Source: JAJZGK01 sp035538795 (lineage in GTDB: Bacteria > Pseudomonadota > Alphaproteobacteria > Rhodospirillales > Magnetospirillaceae). Taken from it: a stretch of DNA of 64,000 nucleotides. The number at the start of each line of letters is the position of its first letter. The stretch's first letter is position 1. Below the pieces are notes generated by a model, which made no database searches, had not been told where the DNA came from, and saw nothing but the letters and a program-made list of their open reading frames with translations. This document shows positions 1 through 9,301 of this stretch, piece after piece. The stretch is from contig DATLJS010000035.1 in the NCBI GenBank assembly GCA_035538795.1, forward strand, positions 214,130 to 278,129, in the 5' to 3' direction. A program made the translations under genes and the position numbers.

Positions 1-622
1 GGCGCAACCAGGAACGGTCGCCCTTGACCGTTCTGCACAGAGCGACCTTGACCGCCGGATTGACGAAGATGCGCTCGACCCGCGGGTCGGAGGCGAAAAT
101 GCGCAGCATCTCGGTCTGGCGTCTGTCCCATAGCTTGGGATTCAAGCCCCCCTTGGGCAGCACGACGCTGTCCATCGCCGGCTCGGAACGGTCCTTGTCG
201 GTCAGCGGCTTGTCGGCCAGACGATAAAGGATGTCGGCGTCGACGCCGGTCTGGTGGCTGCCGTGGCCCGAAGGCATGCGCCCGCCGCGAGGCTGCGACA
301 TGTCGCCGATCAGGATGGTTCCCAGATCACGGGTGCGCTGGGCCCGATCCTTGAGGAAAGCCAAAAGGTCGGCCGTCCCCCAATAGCGGTTGCGGGCCGG
401 GCGCAGCACTTCCCAGCCGGGACCGGACTGCTCCAGGGATTTACCTCCGGCCAGACAGCCGTTGGCGGCGCCACCCACGGCGTGGGACGGGCCGGAGGTC
501 GGTCCCTGCCCCATGCCAGTCTGCCGCCCCTCCAGGGCGGACAACAGATCGGCCACCTGCGCCTTGGCGGGCATCGCCGCCAGCATCAGGGCAAGAGCCA
601 GCAGACAGCGTCCCGCCGCCAC
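1..622 (-). CDS. mepA: Penicillin-insensitive murein endopeptidase MepA (3' end cut by window edge)
   Basis: Translating the minus strand below prfB gives about 207 residues with no stop before the left edge. A GTG start at 622-620 gives a signal peptide (AAGRCLLALALMLAAMPAKA) cut before Gln. The mature part carries the MepA signature SQPRGGRMPSGHGSHQTG followed by VDADI, in which the His and Asp are the zinc ligands of this LAS-type metallopeptidase. The family is periplasmic and cleaves D-Ala-meso-diaminopimelate cross-links in peptidoglycan. The start lies 3 nt after the prfB stop, so the two are probably co-transcribed. The C-terminus lies outside the window. Confidence 0.9.
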   Translation of the reverse strand, partial: MAAGRCLLALALMLAAMPAKAQVADLLSALEGRQTGMGQGPTSGPSHAVGGAANGCLAGGKSLEQSGPGWEVLRPARNRYWGTADLLAFLKDRAQRTRDLGTILIGDMSQPRGGRMPSGHGSHQTGVDADILYRLADKPLTDKDRSEPAMDSVVLPKGGLNPKLWDRRQTEMLRIFASDPRVERIFVNPAVKVALCRTVKGDRSWLR

Positions 623-625
623 GCC

Positions 626-1747
626 TCAGGCCTCGCCTTCGCCGACGCCGCCCTGGATGCGGGCCGCCAGCGACGCGGCCATGAACTGGTCCAAATCGCC
701 GTCCAGAACGCCCTGAGTGTCCGACGTTTCCACGCCGGTACGCAGGTCCTTGACCATCTGATAGGGCTGAAGCACGTAGGAACGGATCTGATGGCCCCAG
801 CCGATATCGGTCTTGGCATCGGCCTCGGCCTGGGAAATGGCCTCACGCTTCTGCAATTCCGCTTCGTACATGCGGGCGCGCAGCATGTCCCAAGCCATGG
901 CGCGGTTGCGGTGCTGCGACCGGTCGATCTGACAGCTCACCACGATGCCCGAAGGAATATGGGTGATGCGGATGGCCGAGTCGGTCTTGTTGATGTGCTG
1001 ACCGCCGGCACCCGAAGCGCGGAAGGTGTCGATACGGCAATCCGATTCGTTAATTTGGATGTCGATGGTGTCGTCGATCACCGGATAAACCCAGATCGAG
1101 CTGAAGCTGGTATGGCGGCGCGCCGCCGAATCGAACGGCGAGATGCGCACCAGACGATGAACGCCGCTTTCGGTCTTCAGCCAGCCATAGGCGTTGTGGC
1201 CGGTAACCCGCACGGTGGCCGATTTCAGACCAGCTTCTTCGCCGCCGCTCTCTTCCAGCCATTCCACCTTATAGCCGTGCTGTTCGGCCCAGCGGGTGTA
1301 CATGCGAAGCAGAATTTCGGCCCAATCCTGAGCCTCGGTGCCGCCAGCCCCGGCATGGACTTCCAGATAGCAGTCGTTGGCGTCCGCCTCGCCCGAAAGC
1401 AGGCTTTCCAACTCCATCTTGGCGGCCCGGTCCTTCAGTCCTTGCAGCACCGCCTCGGCGTCGGCCACCACCGACTGGTCGCCTTCGGCCTCGCCCAGTT
1501 CGATCATGCCCAGTTGATCTTCCAACTCGCTTTCGATGGCCTTTACCGTGCCGGTGGATTGTTCCAGATGGGTGCGTTCGCGCATCACCTTCTGAGCCTC
1601 GTCGGCCTGATTCCACAGATCGGGGTCTTCGGCCCGGGCGTTCAACTCGTCAAGACGACGCAAAGCGTTGTCCCAATCGATGTGACGGCGCAGCAGTTCC
1701 AGGGACTGCCTGATTTCCTGGGCTATCGCCTCGACTTCGGCGCGCAT
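626..1747 (-). CDS. prfB: Peptide chain release factor 2
   Basis: A 373-residue class I release factor that frees the peptide at UGA and UAA. It has the RF2 stop-codon recognition region with SPF (within ISPFDSAARRHTSF) and the catalytic GGQ loop (GAGGQHINKTDSA). The N-terminus reads straight through the place where many prfB genes carry a programmed +1 frameshift (RRHIDWDNALRRL), so no in-frame UGA or frameshift is present here. mepA follows 3 nt downstream. A strong terminator for the upstream mrcA gene separates the two transcripts. Confidence 0.97.
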   Translation of the reverse strand: MRAEVEAIAQEIRQSLELLRRHIDWDNALRRLDELNARAEDPDLWNQADEAQKVMRERTHLEQSTGTVKAIESELEDQLGMIELGEAEGDQSVVADAEAVLQGLKDRAAKMELESLLSGEADANDCYLEVHAGAGGTEAQDWAEILLRMYTRWAEQHGYKVEWLEESGGEEAGLKSATVRVTGHNAYGWLKTESGVHRLVRISPFDSAARRHTSFSSIWVYPVIDDTIDIQINESDCRIDTFRASGAGGQHINKTDSAIRITHIPSGIVVSCQIDRSQHRNRAMAWDMLRARMYEAELQKREAISQAEADAKTDIGWGHQIRSYVLQPYQMVKDLRTGVETSDTQGVLDGDLDQFMAASLAARIQGGVGEGEA

Positions 1748-1770
1748 GATCTGGTCCTGTGATCTAGGGA

Positions 1771-1810
1771 AAAATCGCGAAGGGCCGTTTTAGGGGAAAC
1801 GGCCCTTCGC
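1771..1810 (-). terminator. Rho-independent terminator of mrcA
   Basis: A perfect 14-bp stem (GCGAAGGGCCGTTT at 1777-1790, its complement at 1797-1810) with a 6-nt loop. Read on the minus strand it is followed by a run of five T. It sits 7 nt beyond the mrcA stop and just before prfB, so it ends mrcA transcription. Confidence 0.88.
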
Positions 1811-1816
1811 CGCAAC

Positions 1817-4417
1817 TCAGTAGATGCCGCCCGCCTGTGGAGCCGTCTGGGGAACGGCCGGAGCGGCGGGGGAAACGGAACCGGGTGAAGGCGCGGGAAC
1901 AGGATTTTCCCCCGCCGCTCCGCCGGGCGCCAGAGGCTTGGCTCCCGCCTCGTTGCCGGGCTGGTCGTCGGTGGTGCCCATATTGCCCAGTGTGGCGGTG
2001 GTGCCGTAGCCCAGATTGATCACCCCGGCGTCGTTGTCCAGCACCTGCTCCTCGCCGCCCATGGGAACGGTGTCGGGCTTGAAGGCTTCGTAGATGGCGT
2101 TCCTGTCGCTGGAATCGGTGGGACGCCCGGTGGAGGCGTTGACGCGCACCAGATGGATGCCCGGCGGAACGCGGAAGGGCACGGCGGGCTTGTCCTTCAG
2201 GGCTTCCTTCATGAAGTCGCGGAAGATCGGAGCCGCCGTCGAGCCGCCGGTTTCATGCTCGCCCAAGGTCGAGGGCTCGTCGAAGCCGACGAACACGCCC
2301 ACCGCCAGATCGGGAGAGAAACCGACGAACCAGGTATCCTTGGAATCGTTGGAGGTGCCGCTCTTGCCTGCCAGCGGCTTGCCGACGGCCAGGACCGCCC
2401 TGCCCGTGCCGCGCTCGACCACGCCTTCGAGCATGTGCACCATCTGATAGGCGGTCATCGGATCGACCATCTGCGGCCGGGTGTCCGGCACGTCGGGCAT
2501 GTCCTGGTTGGTGTAGAAAGTGCTTTCACAGCCTTCGCAAGCCCGTTGGTCGTGGCGGTAGACCGTCTTGCCGTTGCGGTCCTGGATGCGATCGATCAAG
2601 GTCGGCGTGACCTTTTTGCCGCCGTTGACGATCTGGGCGTAGGCCGCAGTCATGCGCAACGGCGTGGTTTCACCGGCGCCCAAAGCCATGGAAAGCTCTC
2701 GGGGCAGCTTGTCCACCACACCGAAGCTTTCGGCGAAACCGGCGATCTTTTCCATGCCGATAGTCGCCGCCAGACGAACGGTCATCAGGTTACGCGACTT
2801 TTCGATGCCGACGCGCAGAGTGGTCGGCCCCAGATAGCCGCCGTGATAATTCATCGGACGCCATTTCGGCAGACCCGGCCCCTGATCCAGCTCGATCGGG
2901 GCGTCCAGCACCAGCGACGACGGAGTGTAGCCGTTGTCCAGAGCCGTCATGTAGACGAAGGGCTTGAAAGACGATCCCGGCTGACGCTCGGCCTGGGAAG
3001 CGCGGTTGAACTGGCTGCGCAGATAAGAGAAACCGCCCTGCATAGCCAACACGCGGCCCGTGTGAGGATCGATGGCCACCAAGGCGCCCTCGACCTTGGG
3101 CGGTTGACGCAAACCATAGGTTTCCGGGCCGTACTGCTCCTTGCCGTCGTCGCTTTTGGTCACGGGCTCAACGGCCACCACGTCGCCGGCCGCCAGAACG
3201 TCGGAGGCGCGCTTGGGCTGCGGCCCTACCGTCTGCTGCGGCAGCGGCGGACGCGCCCACAGCAGTTCTGACATGGGAATCCGCCCCTTGGTGCCGTTGG
3301 CCAGCCCGATTTCGGCCTGTTTGTCCGCCACCGCCAGCACCACCGCCAACTTCCAGGGCTCCAGATCGGCGCGCGGCGGCAGCGCAGCCAGACGGCGGTC
3401 CCAGCCGGGACTGGTTTCCATCTTGGCCAGAGGGCCGCGCCAGCCATGGCGGCGATCATACCCCACCAGTCCGACCCGCAAGGTACGGTAGGCGATGTCC
3501 TGCAATTGCGGATCCAGGGTCGAACGCACCGACAATCCGCCCTTGTAAAGCGATTGCTCGCCGAAATCGGCGGCGATCTGACGGCGGATGTCCTCGGCGA
3601 AATATTCGCTGCCGTGCACGGTGGCGGATTCCGAACGGTTGCGGATGATCAACGGCTCGGCCCAGGCCGCCTTGGCCTCGTCCAAGGTGATGTAACCGTC
3701 TTCCAGCATGCGGCCGATCACCCAGTCGCGGCGTTCACGGCCCGCCTGAGCGGTATTGGCGTGATTGGGGTTGTAGTTGTTGGGAGCCTTCGGCAGCGCG
3801 CCCAGATAGGCCACTTCCGCCACCGACAGTTCATCCAGGCTCTTGTCGAAATAGTTCAAGGCGGCGGCGGCGACGCCGTAATTGCCCTGTCCCAGATAAA
3901 TTTCGTTCAGATAGAGTTCCAGGATGTGCTGCTTGGTGAAAGTCTGCTCGATGCGGAAGGCGAGAATGGCTTCCTTCACCTTGCGCTGAAGGGACGGCTC
4001 GTTGGTCAGCAGGAAGTTCTTCGCTACCTGTTGGGTGATGGTGGACGCGCCCATGGGGCGGCGGTCGCTGCCCAGTCCCTTGTTCTTCAAATTGACGACC
4101 ATGGCCCGGGCGATGCCCACCGGGTCAATGCCCGAGTGGGTATAGAAATTCTTGTCCTCGGCCGCCAAAAAGGCGTTGATGACCCGCGGCGGAACGGCGT
4201 TGAACGGCACGAAGCTGCGCTTTTCCACCGCGTACTCGGCGACCATGCGACCGTCGCCGGCATAAACCCGGGTAGTGACCGGCGGCTCGTAATGATCCAG
4301 CTGGCGATAGTCGGGCAAGCCTTGCCCATAATGCCACAACACCCCAAGCCCGGCCCCGACGCCGACGATGGCCAGCAGGAACAACGTGCTGAAAAGAAGG
4401 GTGATCGACCTGAACAT
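1817..4417 (-). CDS. mrcA: Bifunctional penicillin-binding protein 1A (transglycosylase/transpeptidase)
   Basis: An 866-residue class A PBP, usual length for the family, with one N-terminal membrane anchor (residues 5-28). The GT51 transglycosylase domain has its catalytic Glu in AAEDKNFYTHSG near residue 85. The transpeptidase domain has the nucleophile motif SSFK near 482, SRN (EKSRNLM), and KSGT near 685. It polymerises lipid II and cross-links peptidoglycan at the outer face of the inner membrane. The C-terminal 80 residues are a low-complexity Pro/Ala/Gly tail. amiC lies 53 nt upstream in the same direction, so amiC-mrcA is a likely cell-wall operon ending at the hairpin near 1790. Confidence 0.96.
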   Translation of the reverse strand: MFRSITLLFSTLFLLAIVGVGAGLGVLWHYGQGLPDYRQLDHYEPPVTTRVYAGDGRMVAEYAVEKRSFVPFNAVPPRVINAFLAAEDKNFYTHSGIDPVGIARAMVVNLKNKGLGSDRRPMGASTITQQVAKNFLLTNEPSLQRKVKEAILAFRIEQTFTKQHILELYLNEIYLGQGNYGVAAAALNYFDKSLDELSVAEVAYLGALPKAPNNYNPNHANTAQAGRERRDWVIGRMLEDGYITLDEAKAAWAEPLIIRNRSESATVHGSEYFAEDIRRQIAADFGEQSLYKGGLSVRSTLDPQLQDIAYRTLRVGLVGYDRRHGWRGPLAKMETSPGWDRRLAALPPRADLEPWKLAVVLAVADKQAEIGLANGTKGRIPMSELLWARPPLPQQTVGPQPKRASDVLAAGDVVAVEPVTKSDDGKEQYGPETYGLRQPPKVEGALVAIDPHTGRVLAMQGGFSYLRSQFNRASQAERQPGSSFKPFVYMTALDNGYTPSSLVLDAPIELDQGPGLPKWRPMNYHGGYLGPTTLRVGIEKSRNLMTVRLAATIGMEKIAGFAESFGVVDKLPRELSMALGAGETTPLRMTAAYAQIVNGGKKVTPTLIDRIQDRNGKTVYRHDQRACEGCESTFYTNQDMPDVPDTRPQMVDPMTAYQMVHMLEGVVERGTGRAVLAVGKPLAGKSGTSNDSKDTWFVGFSPDLAVGVFVGFDEPSTLGEHETGGSTAAPIFRDFMKEALKDKPAVPFRVPPGIHLVRVNASTGRPTDSSDRNAIYEAFKPDTVPMGGEEQVLDNDAGVINLGYGTTATLGNMGTTDDQPGNEAGAKPLAPGGAAGENPVPAPSPGSVSPAAPAVPQTAPQAGGIY

Positions 4418-4470
4418 GGCTTGGGCCTATCCTTGGGACTGCGACGGCGAGACGAGGGGCGAGACGGGGG

Positions 4471-5997
4471 TCAGGACTTCCTGGCCTTCCGGGTCTCGGC
4501 GAAATAAGCTTCGATGGCACGGGCCAGAGCGGTCGCCAATTTGGCGCGGTATTCGCTCCGACGCAACATCTGCTCGTCCTGAACATTCGACAAATAGCCG
4601 TTTTCCACCAGCACGCTGGGAATGTCGGGCGCCTTCAGCACGGCGAAACCGGCAAAGCGGTGGGTGTTGGCCTCCAGCACGTTATGGGTTTCGCGCTGAA
4701 CCGAGCGAATGATGTCGGCGGCGAACACCGCCGATTTGTTCATGGATTCCCGCTGCACCAGATCGATCAGGATATTGGTGACTTCGGCGGATTCGTTGGA
4801 CAAATCGATACCAGCCACGATGTCCGATTTGTTTTCCTTGTCGGCCAAAGCCTGCGCCTCGGCATCCGACGACGTTTGCGACAACGTATAGACCGACAAT
4901 CCCCGAATGGCAGGATCGGTCACCGTGTCGGCATGCAGCGACATGAACAGATCGGCGTGGTGCGCGCGGGCCAAGGCCACGCGTTCGCGCAGAGGAATGA
5001 AAGTGTCGCCGTCGCGGGTCAGGATGCAGCGCACCTTCCCCCCTTTGTTCAAGGCGTCCTGAACATCGTGGGCCAAGGCCAGAACGATATTCTTTTCATA
5101 AGCGCCCGACAGGCTGATGGCCCCGGGATCGACGCCGCCGTGACCAGGATCGACCACCACGACCGGCTTGCCGTCGCTCTTGCCCTTGGGCATGGGGGCG
5201 ACGGTAGTCACCGCAGCCTGAATCGGCGCCGCCTCGGGTTCGGGCGGAGCTTTGGGCGGCAAGGGCGGCGGCACAGCGCCCGCAGCCACCTTTGCACCGC
5301 CCGCCTGGGATGTCGGGGCGGGAAGCGGATGCTTCAGCACCCCCTCGGCCGGAGCCGTCGCCACATTCGGAGCGGTGCTCGGCTCGGCATTCGAAGACGT
5401 CGACGGTCGGGTGACCGGCACCACTTCCTGAGCGGCGGGTTCCACCGGCGTCAAAATGGGATTGGCCGAAGTCATGGCCATGACCTTCGGCCCCGTGGCC
5501 GTGACGGGACTGGCAGGAGGCGCCGGCGGCGGAGGCGGGGACGGAGAAACGGCGGCAACAGACGCGGTTTGCAGCGGCGGCGGCATGGGAGCCCCCGCAG
5601 CCAGATCGATCACCAGGCGGTAATTGCCGCCGTCGGTGGGAGGAATGATGAAAGCCTTCTGCACGCCGGCGGGACCGTCGGTCTCCAGCATCAGCCGCCC
5701 TTTCCCCTGGGCTCCCGCGCCATAGCTCCAGTTGCGCAGCACGCCGACGGCACGCGATAGCCCGGCCTTGCCAGAAGTCCGCCATTCCAGGTCGGGCACC
5801 TCGACCGCCACCTGGCCGGCGACTTTGCCCACCTGGAAGGTCAGCGGCTCGGATACTTCCATGACGAAACGAGTGACGCCGTCATGCGCCGCCGTGCGCA
5901 CAGCCGTGACTACGGGCCGCTCGCCCGCCGACAAAGCCGACGACAGTCCGAGCCATGTAAAAACAGAAAGAATAAAGAGGCCGCGCAATCGCCTCAT
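4471..5997 (-). CDS. amiC: N-acetylmuramoyl-L-alanine amidase (AMIN + Amidase_3)
   Basis: About 508 residues. I chose the ATG at 5997 because it begins directly with a signal peptide (MRRLRGLFILSVFTWLGLSS); an open frame extends further upstream without one. An AMIN-type beta domain (about 30-140) probably targets peptidoglycan or the septum. It is followed by a long Pro/Ala-rich linker and a C-terminal zinc amidase with DPGHGGVDPGA near 282, SLHAD, and the catalytic Glu in LVENGYLSN. It cleaves the amide bond between MurNAc and the stem peptide during cell separation. It lies just upstream of mrcA. AmiA, AmiB and AmiC cannot be told apart here. Confidence 0.92.
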   Translation of the reverse strand: MRRLRGLFILSVFTWLGLSSALSAGERPVVTAVRTAAHDGVTRFVMEVSEPLTFQVGKVAGQVAVEVPDLEWRTSGKAGLSRAVGVLRNWSYGAGAQGKGRLMLETDGPAGVQKAFIIPPTDGGNYRLVIDLAAGAPMPPPLQTASVAAVSPSPPPPPAPPASPVTATGPKVMAMTSANPILTPVEPAAQEVVPVTRPSTSSNAEPSTAPNVATAPAEGVLKHPLPAPTSQAGGAKVAAGAVPPPLPPKAPPEPEAAPIQAAVTTVAPMPKGKSDGKPVVVVDPGHGGVDPGAISLSGAYEKNIVLALAHDVQDALNKGGKVRCILTRDGDTFIPLRERVALARAHHADLFMSLHADTVTDPAIRGLSVYTLSQTSSDAEAQALADKENKSDIVAGIDLSNESAEVTNILIDLVQRESMNKSAVFAADIIRSVQRETHNVLEANTHRFAGFAVLKAPDIPSVLVENGYLSNVQDEQMLRRSEYRAKLATALARAIEAYFAETRKARKS

Positions 5998-6500
5998 CGT
6001 GGCAGTGTCCCCAGGCTTGATCAGCGCCCCCATATAGCCAAAAGCCCCTGCCCGCTTCAATGAAAACCCTTTGATTCCCCATGAAGTTCGAATTTACGGC
6101 GCAAGCTTGCGCAATTGGCGCGCGGTAAAGAAGATCATTGCCGCGCCTCTCCTGTGCGGTTATGTTTGTGCCGCGATAGCCGCAAAAGCGGATGCCAGCC
6201 CCCTAAAGCGGGCGTGGTTTCCCGGCGGCCGGAGCGGCAGCGTCCCGAGATCACGGCATCTCCGCCGAATGGGACGACCGTCCGGACCTGACCGAGCTTT
6301 TCCGTCAAGCGGCTTCGTTTGAACAAGATTTCGATGCCGGGCGCGCAGCCCGCCAGGGTTTACTCACTCCATGCACTTCGTCACCATCACGACCAAGACG
6401 CTGACCAGAGAGACCGCAGGCGCCGCCGGCTTCGTCGGACAACATTGCTGCGTGACGGCGCCATTTGCGCCCGCGACAGCGTCTTGGAGCTTTGGGTTTA
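5998..6500. other. Divergent intergenic region between amiC and rne
   Basis: About 500 bases between two divergent genes. It must hold both promoters and probably a long rne leader; rne mRNA leaders are autoregulatory in enterobacteria. The part nearest amiC (6070-6190) is richer in A/T. A frame without an ATG runs about 60 codons (roughly 6210-6400) with protein-like composition, but I do not call it a gene. No clear hairpin-plus-T terminator or recognised riboswitch was seen. Confidence 0.4.
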
Positions 6501-9248
6501 ATGGCAAAACGTATGCTGATCGACGCGACCCACGCGGAAGAAACCCGCGTGGTCGTCGTCAATGGGACGCGCCTCGAGGAATTTGACGTCGAGACTTCGA
6601 CCAAAAAGCAGTTAAAGGGCAACATCTATCTGGCGAAAATCGTGCGCGTGGAGCCTTCGCTCCAGGCCGCTTTCGTCGATTACGGCGGGAACCGTCACGG
6701 CTTCCTGGCCTTCAGCGAAATCCACCCGGATTATTATCAGATCCCCGTCGCCGACCGGCAGGCTCTGCTGGCCGAGCAGCGCGAAGTCATGAAGCAGAGC
6801 GCCACCGCCGCTTCCGCCGATTTCGGCGACAACGACGATCATGACGACCACAGCGACGCCGAAGCCGCTCCGGCGCCTCTGGAAGCCGCTGGCGGCGCCC
6901 AGCCGGCCGAACAGGCCGACGGCGAAAACCAAATCGTTCCATACAGCGACGGCCAGCCCCAGCCGGTGGTCGAGATCCTCCCTCCGGACGCCCCCATCGG
7001 CGACCATCACGTCGAAACCCTGGGCGGCGACGACGAGGAAGGCGAACGCCGCCGTCCGAAGTCCCTGCGCAACTACAAAATCCAGGAAGTCATCAAGCGC
7101 CGCCAGATCGTACTGGTGCAGGTGGTCAAGGAAGAACGCGGCAACAAAGGCGCGGCTCTGACCACTTATCTGTCGCTGGCCGGCCGCTATTGCGTTCTGA
7201 TGCCCAATACCGCCCGTGGTGGTGGCGTGTCACGCAAGATCACCAACGCCACCGACCGCAAGCGCCTGAAGGCCATCGCCAACGAGATGGAGATTCCCGA
7301 CGGCATGGCGGTCATCGTCCGCACCGCCGGGTCCGAGCGCACCAAGCCGGAAATCCGCCGCGACTACGAATACCTTCTGCGCCTGTGGGATTCGGTGCGC
7401 AGCCTGACGTTGCAATCCACCGCCCCGGCCCTGGTCTATGAAGAGGCCAACCTGATCAAGCGTTCGATCCGCGATCTTTACTCGCGCGACATCGACGACA
7501 TTCTGGTGGACGGCGAGGAAGGCTACCGCCTGGCCAAGGACTTCATGCGCATGCTGACTCCCAGCCATGCCAAGAAGGTGCAGCTGTATAAAGACCCGAC
7601 CATGCCGCTGTTCCAGCGCTTTCAGATCGAAAGCCAACTGGACGCCATGCATAGCGCCGTGGTCCAGCTGCGTTCCGGCGGCTATCTGGTGATCAACCAG
7701 ACGGAAGCCCTGGTCGCCATCGACGTCAATTCGGGCCGTTCCACCAAGGAACGCCATATCGAGGAAACCGCGCTCAAAACCAACCTTGAAGCCGCCGACG
7801 AAGTGGCTCGGCAATTGCGCCTGCGCGATCTGGCCGGACTGATCGTCATCGACTTCATCGACATGGAGGAGACGCGCAACAATCACGCAGTCGAGCGCCG
7901 CCTGAAAGAAGCCATGCGCTTCGACCGCGCCCGCATCCAGTTGGGCAAGATCAGCCCCTTCGGTCTGTTGGAACTGTCGCGCCAGCGTCTGCGTCCCAGC
8001 CTGATGGAAACCAGCTTCCAGCCCTGCCCCCATTGCGGCGGCACCGGCATGGTCCGCTCGGTGGAAAGCTCGTCTGTCCACGTTCTGCGCGCCATCGAGG
8101 AAGAGGGTATCCGCCGCCGTTCCAGCGAAGTGACGGTCACCGTTCATCCTTCCATCGCCCTTTACATCCTGAACCAGAAGCGCGACGCCCTGTCGGACAT
8201 CGAAGCCCGCTACGGCTTCCGCGTCTTCCTGCTGGGTGACGACTCTCTGATCCCGCCAGCTTTCCGCATGGACAAGGTCAAGTCGGAGACGCCGATCGAG
8301 CTTCCGGTCACCCGCCCGATCAACGGCGACCTGCCCATCGTTCACGACCCCGAAGATGACGAGGTGGTCGAGGAAGAAAGCGAGACCGTCGAGGAAGAGG
8401 ACGGCGCCAGCCCCGCCGCCCCCGCCGGCACCAAGGACGAAGACGCCGAAGGCCGCGGCCGCCGCCGCCGCCGCCGCCGCCGCCGTGGCCGCCGTGACGA
8501 TTCGTCCGAGGCTTTGTCGGATGACGACAGTGCCGAAGACGGCGCTGAAGGCGACGACGCCGCCGAGGGCGAAGAGTCTCAGGACGGCGAATCCCAAGAC
8601 GCCGAGGCCCAGGACGGCGAAGACAGTGACGAGGACGGCGTTCTCGGCGAAGCCTCTGCCCGCCGCCGTCGCCGCGGCAAGCGTGGCGGCCGCCGCCGCA
8701 ATCGCGGCCGCGACGCAGCCGCCCTGCCGCCCATCGGCGAAGGCGATGCCGCCGCAGGCGAGAGCGAAGCCCCGGCCGCCCCGACCGATGTGATGGCCGA
8801 GGCCCCCGAAGCCGCCGCAGCCGCGGATGCCCTCGCCGCCGAAGAGGTCCCAGCCAAGCCGAAGCGTGTCCGCGCTCCGCGCAAGAAGAAGGTAGAGGAG
8901 GCTCCCGCCGCCGAAGAGGCCAAGGCCGAGGAAACTCCGACTGAAAAGGCTGCGGACGAAGAGGTTCCCGCCAAGCCGAAGCGTGTCCGCGCTCCGCGCA
9001 AGAAGAAGGTGGAGGAGACTCCCGCCGCCGAAGAAACCAAGGCCGAGGAAACTCGGGCTCCAGTCGTGGACGCGGTAAAGGCCGAACCTGTTCCGGCCCC
9101 TGCTCCCGTCACGGAAAGCACGTCCGAGCCCGTAGCCGAAGCGGCGCCCGAGCCGGCCCCCGTCCCGCCCCCCGCCCCGGCCCCGGAGCCTCAAGCGGAA
9201 CAGCCGGCCTCCCCGCCCCGCAAGGGCTGGTGGAACCGCTTCCTGTAA
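6501..9248 (+). CDS. rne: Ribonuclease E
   Basis: About 915 residues, starting at the ATG that gives MAKRMLIDATHAEETRVVVV. An N-terminal S1 RNA-binding domain is split by a long acidic insertion (about residues 105-190), as in other alphaproteobacteria. The catalytic core has the two metal-binding aspartates in VAIDVNSG and IDFIDME, and the zinc-link CPHCGG near 508 that joins subunits. The C-terminal 300 residues are low complexity: an Arg-rich block (GRGRRRRRRRRRGRR), acidic stretches and an Ala/Pro/Lys region with an internal duplication, probably the RNA-binding and degradosome scaffold. It initiates mRNA decay and processes rRNA and tRNA. A strong terminator follows. Confidence 0.96.
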   Translation: MAKRMLIDATHAEETRVVVVNGTRLEEFDVETSTKKQLKGNIYLAKIVRVEPSLQAAFVDYGGNRHGFLAFSEIHPDYYQIPVADRQALLAEQREVMKQSATAASADFGDNDDHDDHSDAEAAPAPLEAAGGAQPAEQADGENQIVPYSDGQPQPVVEILPPDAPIGDHHVETLGGDDEEGERRRPKSLRNYKIQEVIKRRQIVLVQVVKEERGNKGAALTTYLSLAGRYCVLMPNTARGGGVSRKITNATDRKRLKAIANEMEIPDGMAVIVRTAGSERTKPEIRRDYEYLLRLWDSVRSLTLQSTAPALVYEEANLIKRSIRDLYSRDIDDILVDGEEGYRLAKDFMRMLTPSHAKKVQLYKDPTMPLFQRFQIESQLDAMHSAVVQLRSGGYLVINQTEALVAIDVNSGRSTKERHIEETALKTNLEAADEVARQLRLRDLAGLIVIDFIDMEETRNNHAVERRLKEAMRFDRARIQLGKISPFGLLELSRQRLRPSLMETSFQPCPHCGGTGMVRSVESSSVHVLRAIEEEGIRRRSSEVTVTVHPSIALYILNQKRDALSDIEARYGFRVFLLGDDSLIPPAFRMDKVKSETPIELPVTRPINGDLPIVHDPEDDEVVEEESETVEEEDGASPAAPAGTKDEDAEGRGRRRRRRRRRGRRDDSSEALSDDDSAEDGAEGDDAAEGEESQDGESQDAEAQDGEDSDEDGVLGEASARRRRRGKRGGRRRNRGRDAAALPPIGEGDAAAGESEAPAAPTDVMAEAPEAAAAADALAAEEVPAKPKRVRAPRKKKVEEAPAAEEAKAEETPTEKAADEEVPAKPKRVRAPRKKKVEETPAAEETKAEETRAPVVDAVKAEPVPAPAPVTESTSEPVAEAAPEPAPVPPPAPAPEPQAEQPASPPRKGWWNRFL
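8841..9053 (+). repeat. Internal 96-bp direct duplication in rne
   Basis: Two near-identical 96-bp copies (8841-8936 and 8958-9053, offset 117 bp) encode EEVPAKPKRVRAPRKKKVEE plus a shared APAAEE-like tail. They sit in the disordered C-terminal region of RNase E and duplicate a basic patch likely to bind RNA. Confidence 0.85.
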
Positions 9249-9254
9249 AACAGC

Positions 9255-9287
9255 AAAGGGCGCCGGATCGAACCGGCGCCCTTTCTC
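9255..9287 (+). terminator. Rho-independent terminator of rne
   Basis: A perfect 12-bp stem (AAAGGGCGCCGG and its complement) with a 6-nt loop, ending in CTTTCT, located 6 nt after the rne stop. Confidence 0.88.
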
Positions 9288-9301
9288 ATTGAATCCATGG
9301 C

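Noticed and set aside
254..1762. Long open frame on the plus strand opposite prfB and mepA
   Set aside because: It is antisense to two clear family members; high GC removes stops from the opposite strand. The same reasoning rejects long antisense frames opposite mrcA, rne, korA, pyk and the transferases.
6210..6400. Protein-like frame between amiC and rne
   Set aside because: It has no ATG and no ribosome site, and it ends within the rne leader; it could be a decayed fragment but the evidence is too thin.
7230..9194. 654-residue open frame opposite rne
   Set aside because: Gly/Phe/Ala-rich low-complexity product created by the codon bias of the rne tail; no ribosome site or domain.
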